From positions 8,812-72,811 of the forward strand of contig NZ_JALXXL010000011.1 of the NCBI RefSeq assembly GCF_025152525.1: DNA of 64,000 nucleotides, in the 5' to 3' direction. Within the stretch, counting starts at the first letter, position 1. Each line of letters begins with the position of its first letter. Made by a program: the position numbers and the translations under genes. Below, piece by piece: positions 56,911-64,000 of this stretch. This DNA is from Corynebacterium sp. p3-SID1056 (GTDB taxonomy: Bacteria > Actinomycetota > Actinomycetes > Mycobacteriales > Mycobacteriaceae). The notes beneath the pieces were generated by a model. It searched no databases, was not told the origin of the DNA, and was given only the letters and a program-made list of their open reading frames with translations.

Positions 56911-58110
56911 ATGCGCGAGACTTCACCGCTCGCCCACGTGGCCGAGGCAAACCTGGACTCGTGGCGCGAGCGCGGCCTGTGGCGCAGCCCCGCCGTGTTC
57001 GCCAGCGGGCAAACGCCCACCACCCGGCTGCGCGCCAACGACGCGGTGGATGCGCACCAGGCGGTCTTGTTCAGCTCATCAAACTACCTGGGCCTGGCCG
57101 AGGATCCGCGCGTGGTCGACGCCGCGGTTGCCGCCACTAAGGCGTACGGCGCGGGCTCGGGCGGATCGCGTCTGACCACCGGCACCAGCGAGCTGCACAT
57201 TCGCGCCGAAGCCGCCGTCGCCCGTTTTACCGGCTACCCAGACGCGGTCGTGTTTGCCACCGGGTACCAAGCCAACGTATCGACCCTTCAGGCACTGGCC
57301 GCCGCCTGCCGCGGGCCAGGGCTGACCATCGTGTCGGATGCAAAGAACCATGCCAGCATCATCGACGGCTGCCGCCTGGCAAAGGCCAGCGGTGCCGAGG
57401 TGCGCGTGACCGACCACCGCGACATGGCCGCGGTCGACCGCGCGCTCGCCAACCGCACCACCGAATACGCGCTCGTGATCACCGACGGCCTGTTCTCCAT
57501 GGATGGCGTGTGCGCGCCGCTGCCCGAGCTGATGGAAATCTGTCAGTGCCACGGCGCGTGGAGCGTGCTTGACGACGCCCACGCCATCGGCACCATCGGC
57601 CCCACCGGCCGCGGCCTGCCGGAGCTGTACGGCATGCGTCCCGATATCCAGCTGATCACCGCGAGCAAGGCGCTCGGGGCGGAGGGCGCTGCGGTTGCCA
57701 CCAGTGCGCCGGTGGCCGAGCTGCTGCGCCAGCAGGCGCGCTCGTTTGTCTTTTCCACCTCGCCCGCGCCGGCGACCTGCGCGGCGATCACGGCGGCGGT
57801 GGAGGTCCTCGAGCGCGATCCCGGCCCGGTGCGACGCCTGCACGCCAACATCGCCAGGTGGCACGCGAACCGCGGCACTGCGGTAGGTCCGACCGCTGGC
57901 GCCGGCCCGATTGTGCCCGTTCACGTCGGCGAAGAGTCCGCGGCAATGGAGGCGGCAGCGCAGCTTTCCGCGCGCGGCTTCATTGTGCCGGCGATCCGCT
58001 GGCCCACGGTGCCGCGGGGCGAGGCAATCCTGCGCGTCACGCTGATGGCCACGCACACACCCGGGCAGATCGACGCGCTGTGCGAGGAGCTTGCGCGCTT
58101 GGGAATCTAG
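56911..58110 (+). CDS. bioF: 8-amino-7-oxononanoate synthase
   Basis: 399 residues of the alpha-oxoamine synthase family: NYLGLAEDPRVVDAA, YGAGSGGSRLTTGTSELH, DDAHAIGTIGPTGRG and the PLP Lys in ITASKALGAEGAA. It condenses pimeloyl-CoA with alanine, following BioW in the pathway and in the operon. Its stop codon overlaps that of the convergent aldo/keto reductase within CTAG. Confidence 0.95.
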   Translation: MRETSPLAHVAEANLDSWRERGLWRSPAVFASGQTPTTRLRANDAVDAHQAVLFSSSNYLGLAEDPRVVDAAVAATKAYGAGSGGSRLTTGTSELHIRAEAAVARFTGYPDAVVFATGYQANVSTLQALAAACRGPGLTIVSDAKNHASIIDGCRLAKASGAEVRVTDHRDMAAVDRALANRTTEYALVITDGLFSMDGVCAPLPELMEICQCHGAWSVLDDAHAIGTIGPTGRGLPELYGMRPDIQLITASKALGAEGAAVATSAPVAELLRQQARSFVFSTSPAPATCAAITAAVEVLERDPGPVRRLHANIARWHANRGTAVGPTAGAGPIVPVHVGEESAAMEAAAQLSARGFIVPAIRWPTVPRGEAILRVTLMATHTPGQIDALCEELARLGI

Positions 58111-58946
58111 AACTCCGCGTAGTCCGCCGGGTGGGGGCCGATGCGGCCGAACTCCTCTTCGTCGAGCGCGATCATGGCCGCCATTTCGTCCGGTGCAAGT
58201 TCGAAGTCGAAGATGTCCAAGTTCTCCGCCATCCGCGCCGGGGAGTTCGTCTTTGGAAAGACGATCACCTTGTTTTGGATGTGCCAGCGTAGTACCACTT
58301 GCGCGGGTGTCTTGCCGTGTGCCTCGGCGGCGTCGGTGATCTCCGGGTAGTCTGCAAGGTCCAGCTCGCCCCCGCCGAGCGGTGCCCACCCTTCGATGGC
58401 AACGCCGTGTACCCGCATCGCGTCGAGTTCCTTCCACCGCTGGAACAGCGGGTGCAGCTCGACCTGGTTGAGCGCGGGAGTGACGTCGGTGGCCATCTCC
58501 AGCTCATCGATGTGGCCAGGCAGGAAGTTCGACACCCCGATCGAGGTGGTCAGTCCCTGCTCGCGCAGCTGGATCATGGTTTTCCATGCGTCCACGTACG
58601 CCCCCTGTGAAGGCACCGGCCAGTGGATGAGGTACATGTCCACGTGGTCCAGCCCGAGGCGCGTCAGCGACTCGGCGAGCGCGGCATCGGCATCCCGGTG
58701 CCGGTCGTTCCACAGCTTCGTGGTCACGTAGAGTTCCTCGCGCGGGATGCCAGATGCGGCGATTGCGCGGCCCACACCTTCCTCGTTGCCGTAGATGAAT
58801 GCGGTGTCGAGGTGCCGGTAGCCCGCCTCTAATGCGGCCAGGGTGAGCTCTTCGGCGCGCGCCGGGTCCACGCGGTGCAGGCCGTAGCCGAGTTGGGGGA
58901 TCGACGTGGCGTCGTGAAGCTTGAGGCGCGGGATTGCAGAGGTCAT
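58107..58946 (-). CDS. aldo/keto reductase
   Basis: 279 residues from ATG 58946 with AAAGGA upstream. LGYGLHRVDPARAEELTLAALEAGYRHLDTAFIYGNEEGVGRAIA (catalytic Asp and Tyr), VTTKLWN (Lys), YLIHWPVP (His) and IVFPKTNSPARMAENLDIFDF are the AKR signatures; like 2,5-diketo-D-gluconate reductase/morphine dehydrogenase types. NADPH-dependent carbonyl reduction; substrate unknown. Confidence 0.93.
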   Translation of the reverse strand: MTSAIPRLKLHDATSIPQLGYGLHRVDPARAEELTLAALEAGYRHLDTAFIYGNEEGVGRAIAASGIPREELYVTTKLWNDRHRDADAALAESLTRLGLDHVDMYLIHWPVPSQGAYVDAWKTMIQLREQGLTTSIGVSNFLPGHIDELEMATDVTPALNQVELHPLFQRWKELDAMRVHGVAIEGWAPLGGGELDLADYPEITDAAEAHGKTPAQVVLRWHIQNKVIVFPKTNSPARMAENLDIFDFELAPDEMAAMIALDEEEFGRIGPHPADYAEF

Positions 58947-58971
58947 GGGGTCCTTTAATGGTGAAGAGCGT

Positions 58972-60390
58972 TTAGCGGCCAGTGACGTTACCTGTCTTTG
59001 CGGCGAGTGGGGCGACAAGGACGGGGCGGGCGAGCGCCCACCCGCCGGCGATGATCGCCGCCGCGACGAGGAAGAGGACGGTGCCGGTCCAGCCGGTCGG
59101 GTCCTCGGTCGCTGCGAACATGGCGTTGAGGTTGCCGCGCAGCCCAGTGGTTGCCACGAGCGCGATGTGGACGACCAAGAAGGCCACGAAGAACACCATG
59201 GTGGGGAAGTGCAGTGCACGCGCGGTGCGCATCGGGAAAAAGTCCCACTGCTTCGGCCACATCGGGCTCATTCGCGCACCCGACAAAATCGCAAGCGGGG
59301 AAGCGACAAACACCACGAGGAAGTAGGACAGCTCCTGTAGGGCGTTGTAGTACACCCACGGGTTCTCGCTCGGCCAGTCAAGGCTCAGGTACTGGATGCC
59401 CGTCGACACTGCCTGCGGGAACACCTCCCAGCTCGTGGGAACGATGCGCATCCACTGGCCGGTAGCAAAGAGCAGCACGTAGAAAATCGCGCCGAGCACC
59501 ACCCAGGCAATGTCGAGCACCAGGTGGAGCCACAGATTGACGGAGATCTTCTCCCGCGGCCGTGAGCGTGGTGCCCAGTACGCCGCTGGCTTCGCTTCTC
59601 GACGCTGCGTCATCCCCGTCTTGACCAGCATTGCCATCAAGAACATGTTGAAGAAGTGCGTCCACCCCAGCCATGCGGGCAAGCCGACCGGTGCATTCTC
59701 TGGCAGCGGCTGGCGCCCGTCGTAGCGGGCGATGAAGGCCGCGCCCGTATCGGTGCCGACGAACCAGCGCGCGCCCAGCACACCGATAGCCGCCAGCACG
59801 AAAAGCGCAGCGCCCCACAGCCAGGGGGCCTTGCTTCTCGACGCCTGCTCGCCGCCACGTTGCTGCGACGGTGCTGGTTTCTGCGGCGTGGGTTTCTGCG
59901 GTGCGGGAGCCGGTGCCGAGTCCGCGGCCGCAGACTGTTCCGGCGCTGCGTGTTCGGCTGCTGTGTGTTCCGGCGCTGCGTGTTCGGCTGCTGTGTGTTT
60001 CGGCGCGGGTACCTGCGCGGTGTCGGCTTCGGGCCAGGGGGCACCGCCGGGGGTACGCGGTAGCCCGCGGCGCAGCGGCACGGTCACCAGCTCGGCGGCA
60101 GGCTCCTGTGCTGAGTCCGCGGCCGCGGACTCCTCGGGCGCGTGCTTCGGCGCGGGCACCTGCGCGGTGTCGGCTTCCGGCCAGGGGGCACCGCCGGGGG
60201 TACGCGGCAGGCCGCGGCGCAGTGGCACAGTTACCAGTGCGGCGCTCGGCTCGGTCGAGGGTGCGTCGGTCGTTGCCTGCTCAGCGTCGGCGGCTGCCGA
60301 GGCGGCCTGTGCGACCTCGGCAGTCGTGACCGGGGGCCACGGTGCCCCGCCGGGCACGCGCGGCAGGCCCTGACGTACGGGTACCTGCAT
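58972..60390 (-). CDS. cytochrome b561-like membrane protein with triple N-terminal repeat
   Basis: 472 residues from ATG 60390; AGGAAGTAGG upstream. Residues 1-185 are soluble and repetitive: a RxGLPRxPGGAPWP block occurs at 3-19, 54-71 and 103-120 (49-residue spacing for the last two), then an EHAAPEHTAAEHAAPE linker and Pro/Gln-rich stretch. Residues 190-470 have about six helices with His in GWTHFFNMFLMAML, NLWLHLVLDIAWVV, ARALHFPTMVFFVAF and FLVVHIALVATTG, fitting a two-haem cytochrome b. It follows etfA by 7 nt, so it may take electrons from ETF to the quinone pool (inference). Confidence 0.8.
   Translation of the reverse strand: MQVPVRQGLPRVPGGAPWPPVTTAEVAQAASAAADAEQATTDAPSTEPSAALVTVPLRRGLPRTPGGAPWPEADTAQVPAPKHAPEESAAADSAQEPAAELVTVPLRRGLPRTPGGAPWPEADTAQVPAPKHTAAEHAAPEHTAAEHAAPEQSAAADSAPAPAPQKPTPQKPAPSQQRGGEQASRSKAPWLWGAALFVLAAIGVLGARWFVGTDTGAAFIARYDGRQPLPENAPVGLPAWLGWTHFFNMFLMAMLVKTGMTQRREAKPAAYWAPRSRPREKISVNLWLHLVLDIAWVVLGAIFYVLLFATGQWMRIVPTSWEVFPQAVSTGIQYLSLDWPSENPWVYYNALQELSYFLVVFVASPLAILSGARMSPMWPKQWDFFPMRTARALHFPTMVFFVAFLVVHIALVATTGLRGNLNAMFAATEDPTGWTGTVLFLVAAAIIAGGWALARPVLVAPLAAKTGNVTGR
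59941..60000 (+). repeat. 30-bp tandem duplication inside the cytochrome gene
   Basis: 59941-59970 and 59971-60000 are identical except the last base (29/30), encoding on the minus strand the repeated EHTAAEHAAP linker. In frame, so copy number may vary between strains. Confidence 0.9.
60002..60237 (+). repeat. two near-identical ~88-bp units spaced 147 bp inside the cytochrome gene
   Basis: 60002-60090 and 60149-60237 differ at only a handful of third-codon positions and encode the same block VTVPLRRGLPRTPGG plus APWPEADTAQVPAPKH on the minus strand. A more diverged third copy encodes residues 3-19. Confidence 0.88.
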
Positions 60391-60397
60391 AAAGCGC

Positions 60398-61336
60398 CTA
60401 CTTCCTGGACTCGAGCTCGTCGATAATGTCGGGCACCACATCGAAGAGGTCGCCGATGATGCCGAAGTCGGCGATTTCGAAGATGGGGGCGTCCTCGTCA
60501 TTGTTGATCGCCACGATCGTATCGGCGGTCTGCATGCCAACCAGGTGCTGGCCCGCGCCGGAGATACCGATGCCGATATACAGCTTCGGCGAGACCAACA
60601 CACCCGTCTGGCCGATCTGCGCCTCGTAGGGCACCTGGTCCTCGTCCACCGCGGAGCGGGTGGCGCCGACGGCGGCACCGAGCGCGTCGGCAAGACCGCC
60701 GACGAGTTCTTCGAACATGTCGGCATCGCCAAGTGCGACGCCACCGGCGACTACCTTGTCGGCCGTGGTCAGCTCCGGGCGGGTCGAGGTGCGCTCGTCC
60801 TTCTCGCTTTCGAGTACTTCCGCGAGGCGGCGCTCTCGCGCTTCCCCGGAGACTTCCACGACCTCACCGGCTGCTGCCTCCGCGCGCGCCTCGACGCTGC
60901 CCAAACGCAGCGTGATCACCGGCGCGGAGTGCGTCGCCGCAGCCACGGCAGTAAAGGCACCGCCGTAATTGGAGTGGTCGGTGACAATGCCCTGCTCGTC
61001 GCGGCGGACCCCGACGGCATCCGTGAGTACGGCACGGCCCAAGCGCACGGCTACGCGCGCAGCCAGGTCGCGGCCGCGCACATCGTGGGAGGTGAGGATG
61101 GCTGCGGGGTTGAAGGTCTCGGCGGCGGCCAACGCGGCGTCGATAAGCGCAAGCTCCGAGACAGCGACCTTGGATGCGCCGAGTGCACCCAGCGCTTCGG
61201 CGTGTGCGGCGCTCGAGGCGAGCACAACGGGGGTGCCGAGCGTGCTGGCGGCGCCGATGAGCTCCCCCGCCGCCGGGTCGGGCGAGCCATCAAGAGTATC
61301 GGCGAGTAGAACGAGAACCGGATCTGTGCTGGTCAT
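60398..61336 (-). CDS. etfA: electron transfer flavoprotein alpha subunit
   Basis: 312 residues. The C-terminal FAD domain is typical: KLYIGIGISGAGQHLVGMQTADTIVAINNDEDAPIFEIADFGIIGDLFDVVPDII. The N-terminal domain is the ETF alpha/beta fold. With EtfB it accepts electrons from acyl-CoA and other dehydrogenases. 12 nt separate it from etfB, and 7 nt from the downstream cytochrome gene. Confidence 0.96.
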   Translation of the reverse strand: MTSTDPVLVLLADTLDGSPDPAAGELIGAASTLGTPVVLASSAAHAEALGALGASKVAVSELALIDAALAAAETFNPAAILTSHDVRGRDLAARVAVRLGRAVLTDAVGVRRDEQGIVTDHSNYGGAFTAVAAATHSAPVITLRLGSVEARAEAAAGEVVEVSGEARERRLAEVLESEKDERTSTRPELTTADKVVAGGVALGDADMFEELVGGLADALGAAVGATRSAVDEDQVPYEAQIGQTGVLVSPKLYIGIGISGAGQHLVGMQTADTIVAINNDEDAPIFEIADFGIIGDLFDVVPDIIDELESRK

Positions 61337-61348
61337 TGGGGCTCCTAA

Positions 61349-62128
61349 CTAGATAAGGTTCTTGGACTCGAGGAAGTCGACGAGCTGTGCAGCGGAGGTG
61401 GAGGACTCGTCAATGATCTCGCCCTGCTCACGCGGCGGGCGGCGGTCAATGCTCACCATGATCGCGCGCGCGGGCGTGAAATTCTCCGCGTCAATGCCCA
61501 GATCGTCCAAGGTCAGCGTGGTCAGCTCCTTCTTCTTCGCCGCCATCAGCCCCTTGAAGTTGGGGAAGCGCGCGTCCGCGAACTCGTCCGACACCGCCAC
61601 GACCGCGGGCAGCTCTGCGCGAAGCTTGGAAGTGACGTGGTCGCCCAACTGGATCGCCGTGACCTGCTTGCCCACGACCTCAAGCTCCGTGAGATTTGTC
61701 AGCGCGGGCCAGTTCAGCAGCTCGCCCAGCATCGGCGCGATCACGCCAGTGCCGCCATCCGAGGACATCGTGCCCGAAATCACCAGGTCGTAGTTGCCGC
61801 GGCGGATCAGCTCCGCCAGCACCGTCGCGGTCATCGTCGCATCGGCGCCGATCAGGCGGTCATCCGTCACCATCGTCGCATCGTTGGCACCCATCGCGAT
61901 ACCGCGGCGCACCGACTCCGCCGCTTGCTTGGGCCCGACCGAGAGCACCTCAACGTGCACGTCGTCCTTGCCCAGCTTCTCCGCGATACACAGTGCTGCC
62001 TCCACCGCGCGCTCGCTGACCTCATCAGCGGCGACCTCACCTGTGCGGTCCGTCAGACCAGTTTCCAGGTTCATGTCGCGGTCGCTGTAGGTGTCCGGGA
62101 CTTCTTTCAGCAACACTGCAATGCGCAC
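61349..62128 (-). CDS. etfB: electron transfer flavoprotein beta subunit
   Basis: 259 residues. MRIAVLLKEVPDTYSDRDMNLETGLTDR, RRGIAMGANDATMVTDDRL and DLVISGTMSSDGGTGVIAPMLGELL with LPAVVAVSDEFADARFPNFKGLMAAKKKEL (AMP-binding/recognition loop) define EtfB. First gene of the etfBA-cytochrome operon; AAGGAG lies just before the start. Confidence 0.96.
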   Translation of the reverse strand: MRIAVLLKEVPDTYSDRDMNLETGLTDRTGEVAADEVSERAVEAALCIAEKLGKDDVHVEVLSVGPKQAAESVRRGIAMGANDATMVTDDRLIGADATMTATVLAELIRRGNYDLVISGTMSSDGGTGVIAPMLGELLNWPALTNLTELEVVGKQVTAIQLGDHVTSKLRAELPAVVAVSDEFADARFPNFKGLMAAKKKELTTLTLDDLGIDAENFTPARAIMVSIDRRPPREQGEIIDESSTSAAQLVDFLESKNLI

Positions 62129-62207
62129 TGCGGCTCCTTATATATAGGGCAATCGAACGCCAAGCAGTCTATCGCGCGCGCATGTGCTGGTGCCTATCGA
62201 CGCCCAC

Positions 62208-62990
62208 TCACAGGTCAAAGCCGCCAAAGTCTCCAAAGTCAAAGCCGCCGCCGTCAAACAACCCGCCGCCGACGTCACCGCCAGCCGCATCGCCTACATC
62301 ACCAGCGCCGAAGTCCCCGCCCATGTCTCCCGCGTCGCCGGCTGCAAAGTCCCCAGCCCCAAACTCGCCGGCAGATGGGGTGCCCGCCATGCCCGCAAAC
62401 ATGGCTGAATAAAACATCATCGAGCTTGCCGCCCACATGCCCGTCATCATGGCCGGGCCCCACCACGCGGTCGAATACCAGCCGGCAGGCACCGGCCGGC
62501 CCGCGACCGCACCACCCGGGTAGTAATGCGGCGTAGCCGCAGACGCGTGCGGCGACGCCGTCACCGTCGTGCCATCCTCCTGGCGCACCGTGCGCTCTTC
62601 GGTCACCCGGCCTGCGCGTCGTTGGCCCTCCAGCTCCGGGAGGGCAGGGCCTGCCGGCATGCCCATCAACTCGCGGGCAGCGTTGACGTAGTACAGCCCC
62701 TCCAGCGCGGACTCGCGCGCCAGCTGAGCTTGCTTCACCGACTGCGCGGTAGACAGCGCCGAGTTCGCCGCGTTGAAGCGCTCGGAGGCATCCGCTAACG
62801 CTTGCGTCGACGCGGCATCACTGCCGGACAGGCTCAGCACCTGCGAGCCCAACCGGTCAGTCCACCGCTTCGCGTCCGCTACCGCGTCATCCAGCTGTTG
62901 CTGGTTGAGCTGCTTACGCGTACCGCCGCTGCTGCTGAGCAAATACGCGCCCACGCCGACCGCGGCGAGAATGAGAACCAGTGAAAACAT
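62208..62990 (-). CDS. membrane-anchored protein with Gly/Asp-rich C-terminus
   Basis: 260 residues from ATG 62990 (AAGGA about 9 nt upstream; GTG 62999 possible). One N-terminal helix (MFSLVLILAAVGVGAYLLSS), a helical region DDAVADAKRWTDRLGSQVLSLSG...AVNSALSTAQSVKQAQLARESALEGLYYVNAARELMGMPAG resembling DUF1542-type proteins of corynebacteria, a second hydrophobic stretch WWGPAMMTGMWAASSMMFYSAMFAGMAG, and a 50-residue tail of Gly, Asp, Phe and Ala (GGDFGAGDVGDAAGGDVG). Function unknown. The coiled region is paraphrased from the translation; borders are approximate. Confidence 0.7.
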   Translation of the reverse strand: MFSLVLILAAVGVGAYLLSSSGGTRKQLNQQQLDDAVADAKRWTDRLGSQVLSLSGSDAASTQALADASERFNAANSALSTAQSVKQAQLARESALEGLYYVNAARELMGMPAGPALPELEGQRRAGRVTEERTVRQEDGTTVTASPHASAATPHYYPGGAVAGRPVPAGWYSTAWWGPAMMTGMWAASSMMFYSAMFAGMAGTPSAGEFGAGDFAAGDAGDMGGDFGAGDVGDAAGGDVGGGLFDGGGFDFGDFGGFDL

Positions 62991-63126
62991 GCAACCCACG
63001 TCCTTGATTAACTACTCGTTTCTTACTCAGACCAACGTATTCAGGCCCAAGAAAGTTCCGCCCGCCCAAGGGTTTGGATTGCATTGGCGGCTGAGCTACA
63101 CTTTTCCGGTAGCGTTTTTCGCGACT

Positions 63127-63201
63127 GGGAATGTCGTATAGTGGCTAATACCTCAGCCTTCCAAGCTGAAGACGCGGGTTCGATTCCCGTCATTCCCTCC
63201 A
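63127..63201 (+). tRNA. tRNA-Gly (TCC)
   Basis: Acceptor GGGAATG/CATTCCC, anticodon stem TCAGC/GCTGA with loop CTTCCAA (anticodon TCC), T-arm CGGGTTCGATTCCCG, discriminator T, encoded CCA (63199-63201). Confidence 0.97.
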
Positions 63202-63247
63202 ATGCCGGTGCCCTGTGGGGCGCCGGTTTTTACGCGGTTTTAGGGTT

Positions 63248-64000
63248 CTACGTGGTCTCGATTCTGCCCGGCAACTGTTTTACCCCAGGATGCGCCTGGA
63301 TAAGTCGCTGCAAGTGGGGGATGAACTGCGCTTCCTGCGCGGCAGCCCATCCCACTCGGTAAAAGACCGCGCCATCGGCTTCCAGCACAATGTGACCGTT
63401 GATCAATGCGTCAGCCCAGGCAGTCGTGGTCAATCCCTGCGGATCCTCGATGCGGAAACCGACCTGGAACTCCAACCTTGCAACTCCGGTAAGTGCGCCA
63501 TGGTCAATCGCCTGGATGAGTGTGTCCCGCACAATTGTTTCCAACGGACTCTGCGATGTGTCCGCGGAATGTTGGATCAATTCGCGAAACCCCCGAATCC
63601 CCTTCGCGCGCGGAAGTGTTTCACACCGATCCAGCAGCGCTGCCACCGTCAGCTCTGGCCACGTCCAGCGTGCAGACTCGATCTGTACAAGTGTTTCCAA
63701 ACGCCCGTAGAAGCGGTACGAGTCGAACAGCGCCCGTATCACCGACACACGCCGTATGCCGTTTTCTGTGATGAAGTCGTCTTCTCCGAGCTTCGCGTTG
63801 TGAATAACTACCTGAGATGGGTGAATTATCTTCGCTTTTGCATGGCACTTGCTTGTATACAGCAGATCAACACGGGTGACCCAATGCAGGGTGCTAAGCC
63901 CCAAGACTCTGGCAGCTGCCGGACCGGTAATGACTGCCTTGCCCCGCTTGATTAAGGCAGTTTTGATAAACGCAAGTTCTTCGTTGCGCCTTTGCTGCGC
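63248..64000 (-). CDS. conserved protein with nuclease-fold-like C-terminus, 5' end cut by window edge
   Basis: The minus frame is open from the window edge to the stop at 63248 (about 250 residues visible); codons upstream of 63904 read AQQRRNEELAFIKTALIKRGKAVITGPAAARVLGLSTLHWV, so the true start lies outside. The C-terminal EFQVGFRIEDPQ, TTAWADALINGHIVLEADGAVFY resembles the Asp...Glu-x-Asp-Gly core of DUF559/Vsr-like PD-(D/E)xK folds, and the N-terminus the HTH-like start of AbiEi-type proteins. Both resemblances are weak and catalytic status is unclear. Downstream of tRNA-Gly on the opposite strand. Confidence 0.6.
   Translation of the reverse strand, partial: AQQRRNEELAFIKTALIKRGKAVITGPAAARVLGLSTLHWVTRVDLLYTSKCHAKAKIIHPSQVVIHNAKLGEDDFITENGIRRVSVIRALFDSYRFYGRLETLVQIESARWTWPELTVAALLDRCETLPRAKGIRGFRELIQHSADTSQSPLETIVRDTLIQAIDHGALTGVARLEFQVGFRIEDPQGLTTTAWADALINGHIVLEADGAVFYRVGWAAAQEAQFIPHLQRLIQAHPGVKQLPGRIETT

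Overview
The window is a 64-kb chromosomal segment of an actinobacterium, almost certainly a Corynebacterium. Supporting points are high GC with long spurious antisense ORFs, a class Ib ribonucleotide reductase set, AmtR-type operators in front of amtB-glnK, a mycolate-reductase-type SDR beside orn, an Ltp-family envelope protein, a mycothiol-dependent nitroreductase homologue, and many genes whose start codon lies 6-8 nt downstream of a TANNNT -10 element with no Shine-Dalgarno (leaderless). The species cannot be named from the sequence. Both ends cut a gene: a DUF3800 protein on the left and a nuclease-fold-like conserved protein on the right, both on the minus strand.

Layout. 1-7 kb: methyltransferase, a MauE/DsbA-like redox pair, twin tRNA-Ala genes, a frameshifted small lipoprotein, ogt, fructosamine kinase, nadE, a sugar porter and the C-minus L36 gene. 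7-12.5 kb: nrdHIE behind two NrdR-like boxes, a GntR/FadR regulator, and nrdF. 12.5-16.7 kb: a structured intergenic stretch, ctaD, serB and a PTH2-like gene. 16.7-27.7 kb: a block in the same order as mycobacterial Rv1329c-Rv1343c (dinG, pncB, clpS, DUF2017, P1 peptidase, rhomboid, murI, cAMP-phosphodiesterase-like MBL protein, rph, rdgB, DUF3817, LprD-like), but without the cysO-mec-cysM genes. 27.7-33.1 kb: tRNA-Leu followed by an integrase relic, lipoproteins, bcp, pncA, tRNA-Lys and an L,D-transpeptidase. 33.2-35 kb: amtB-glnK with two AmtR boxes; GlnK has Phe at the modifiable Tyr51 position and glnD is not next to it. 35-38.5 kb: a mobile-looking insert (IS21 istB remnant, TetR-ABC-permease operon, truncated conjugative-element gene). 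38.7-44.7 kb: tRNA-His, orn, the mycolate reductase candidate, small membrane/regulator genes, tRNA-Arg, CopD-CtaG, ssb. 44.7-54.1 kb: ettA, thioesterase, glbO, mscS, metB, pepN, Rv2466c-like oxidoreductase, rpiB, again mycobacteria-like in gene neighbourhood. 54.1-58.1 kb: a divergent biotin cluster (bioAD / bioWF). 58.1-64 kb: aldo/keto reductase, etfBA with a repeat-bearing cytochrome-b-like membrane protein, a Gly/Asp-rich protein, tRNA-Gly and the right-edge gene.

How the genes work together: NAD salvage is represented by nadE, pncB and pncA; dNTP synthesis by nrdHIE and nrdF; respiration by ctaD, CopD-CtaG and the etf-linked cytochrome; nitrogen supply by amtB-glnK; and RNA turnover/quality control by rph, orn, rdgB and the PTH2-like protein. 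The most unusual signals are the Y51F GlnK without an adjacent glnD and beside an IS21 scar, the tandem-repeat N-terminus of the etf-linked cytochrome, the phased NrdR boxes, the cluster of hairpins upstream of ctaD, and the integrase relic at tRNA-Leu.
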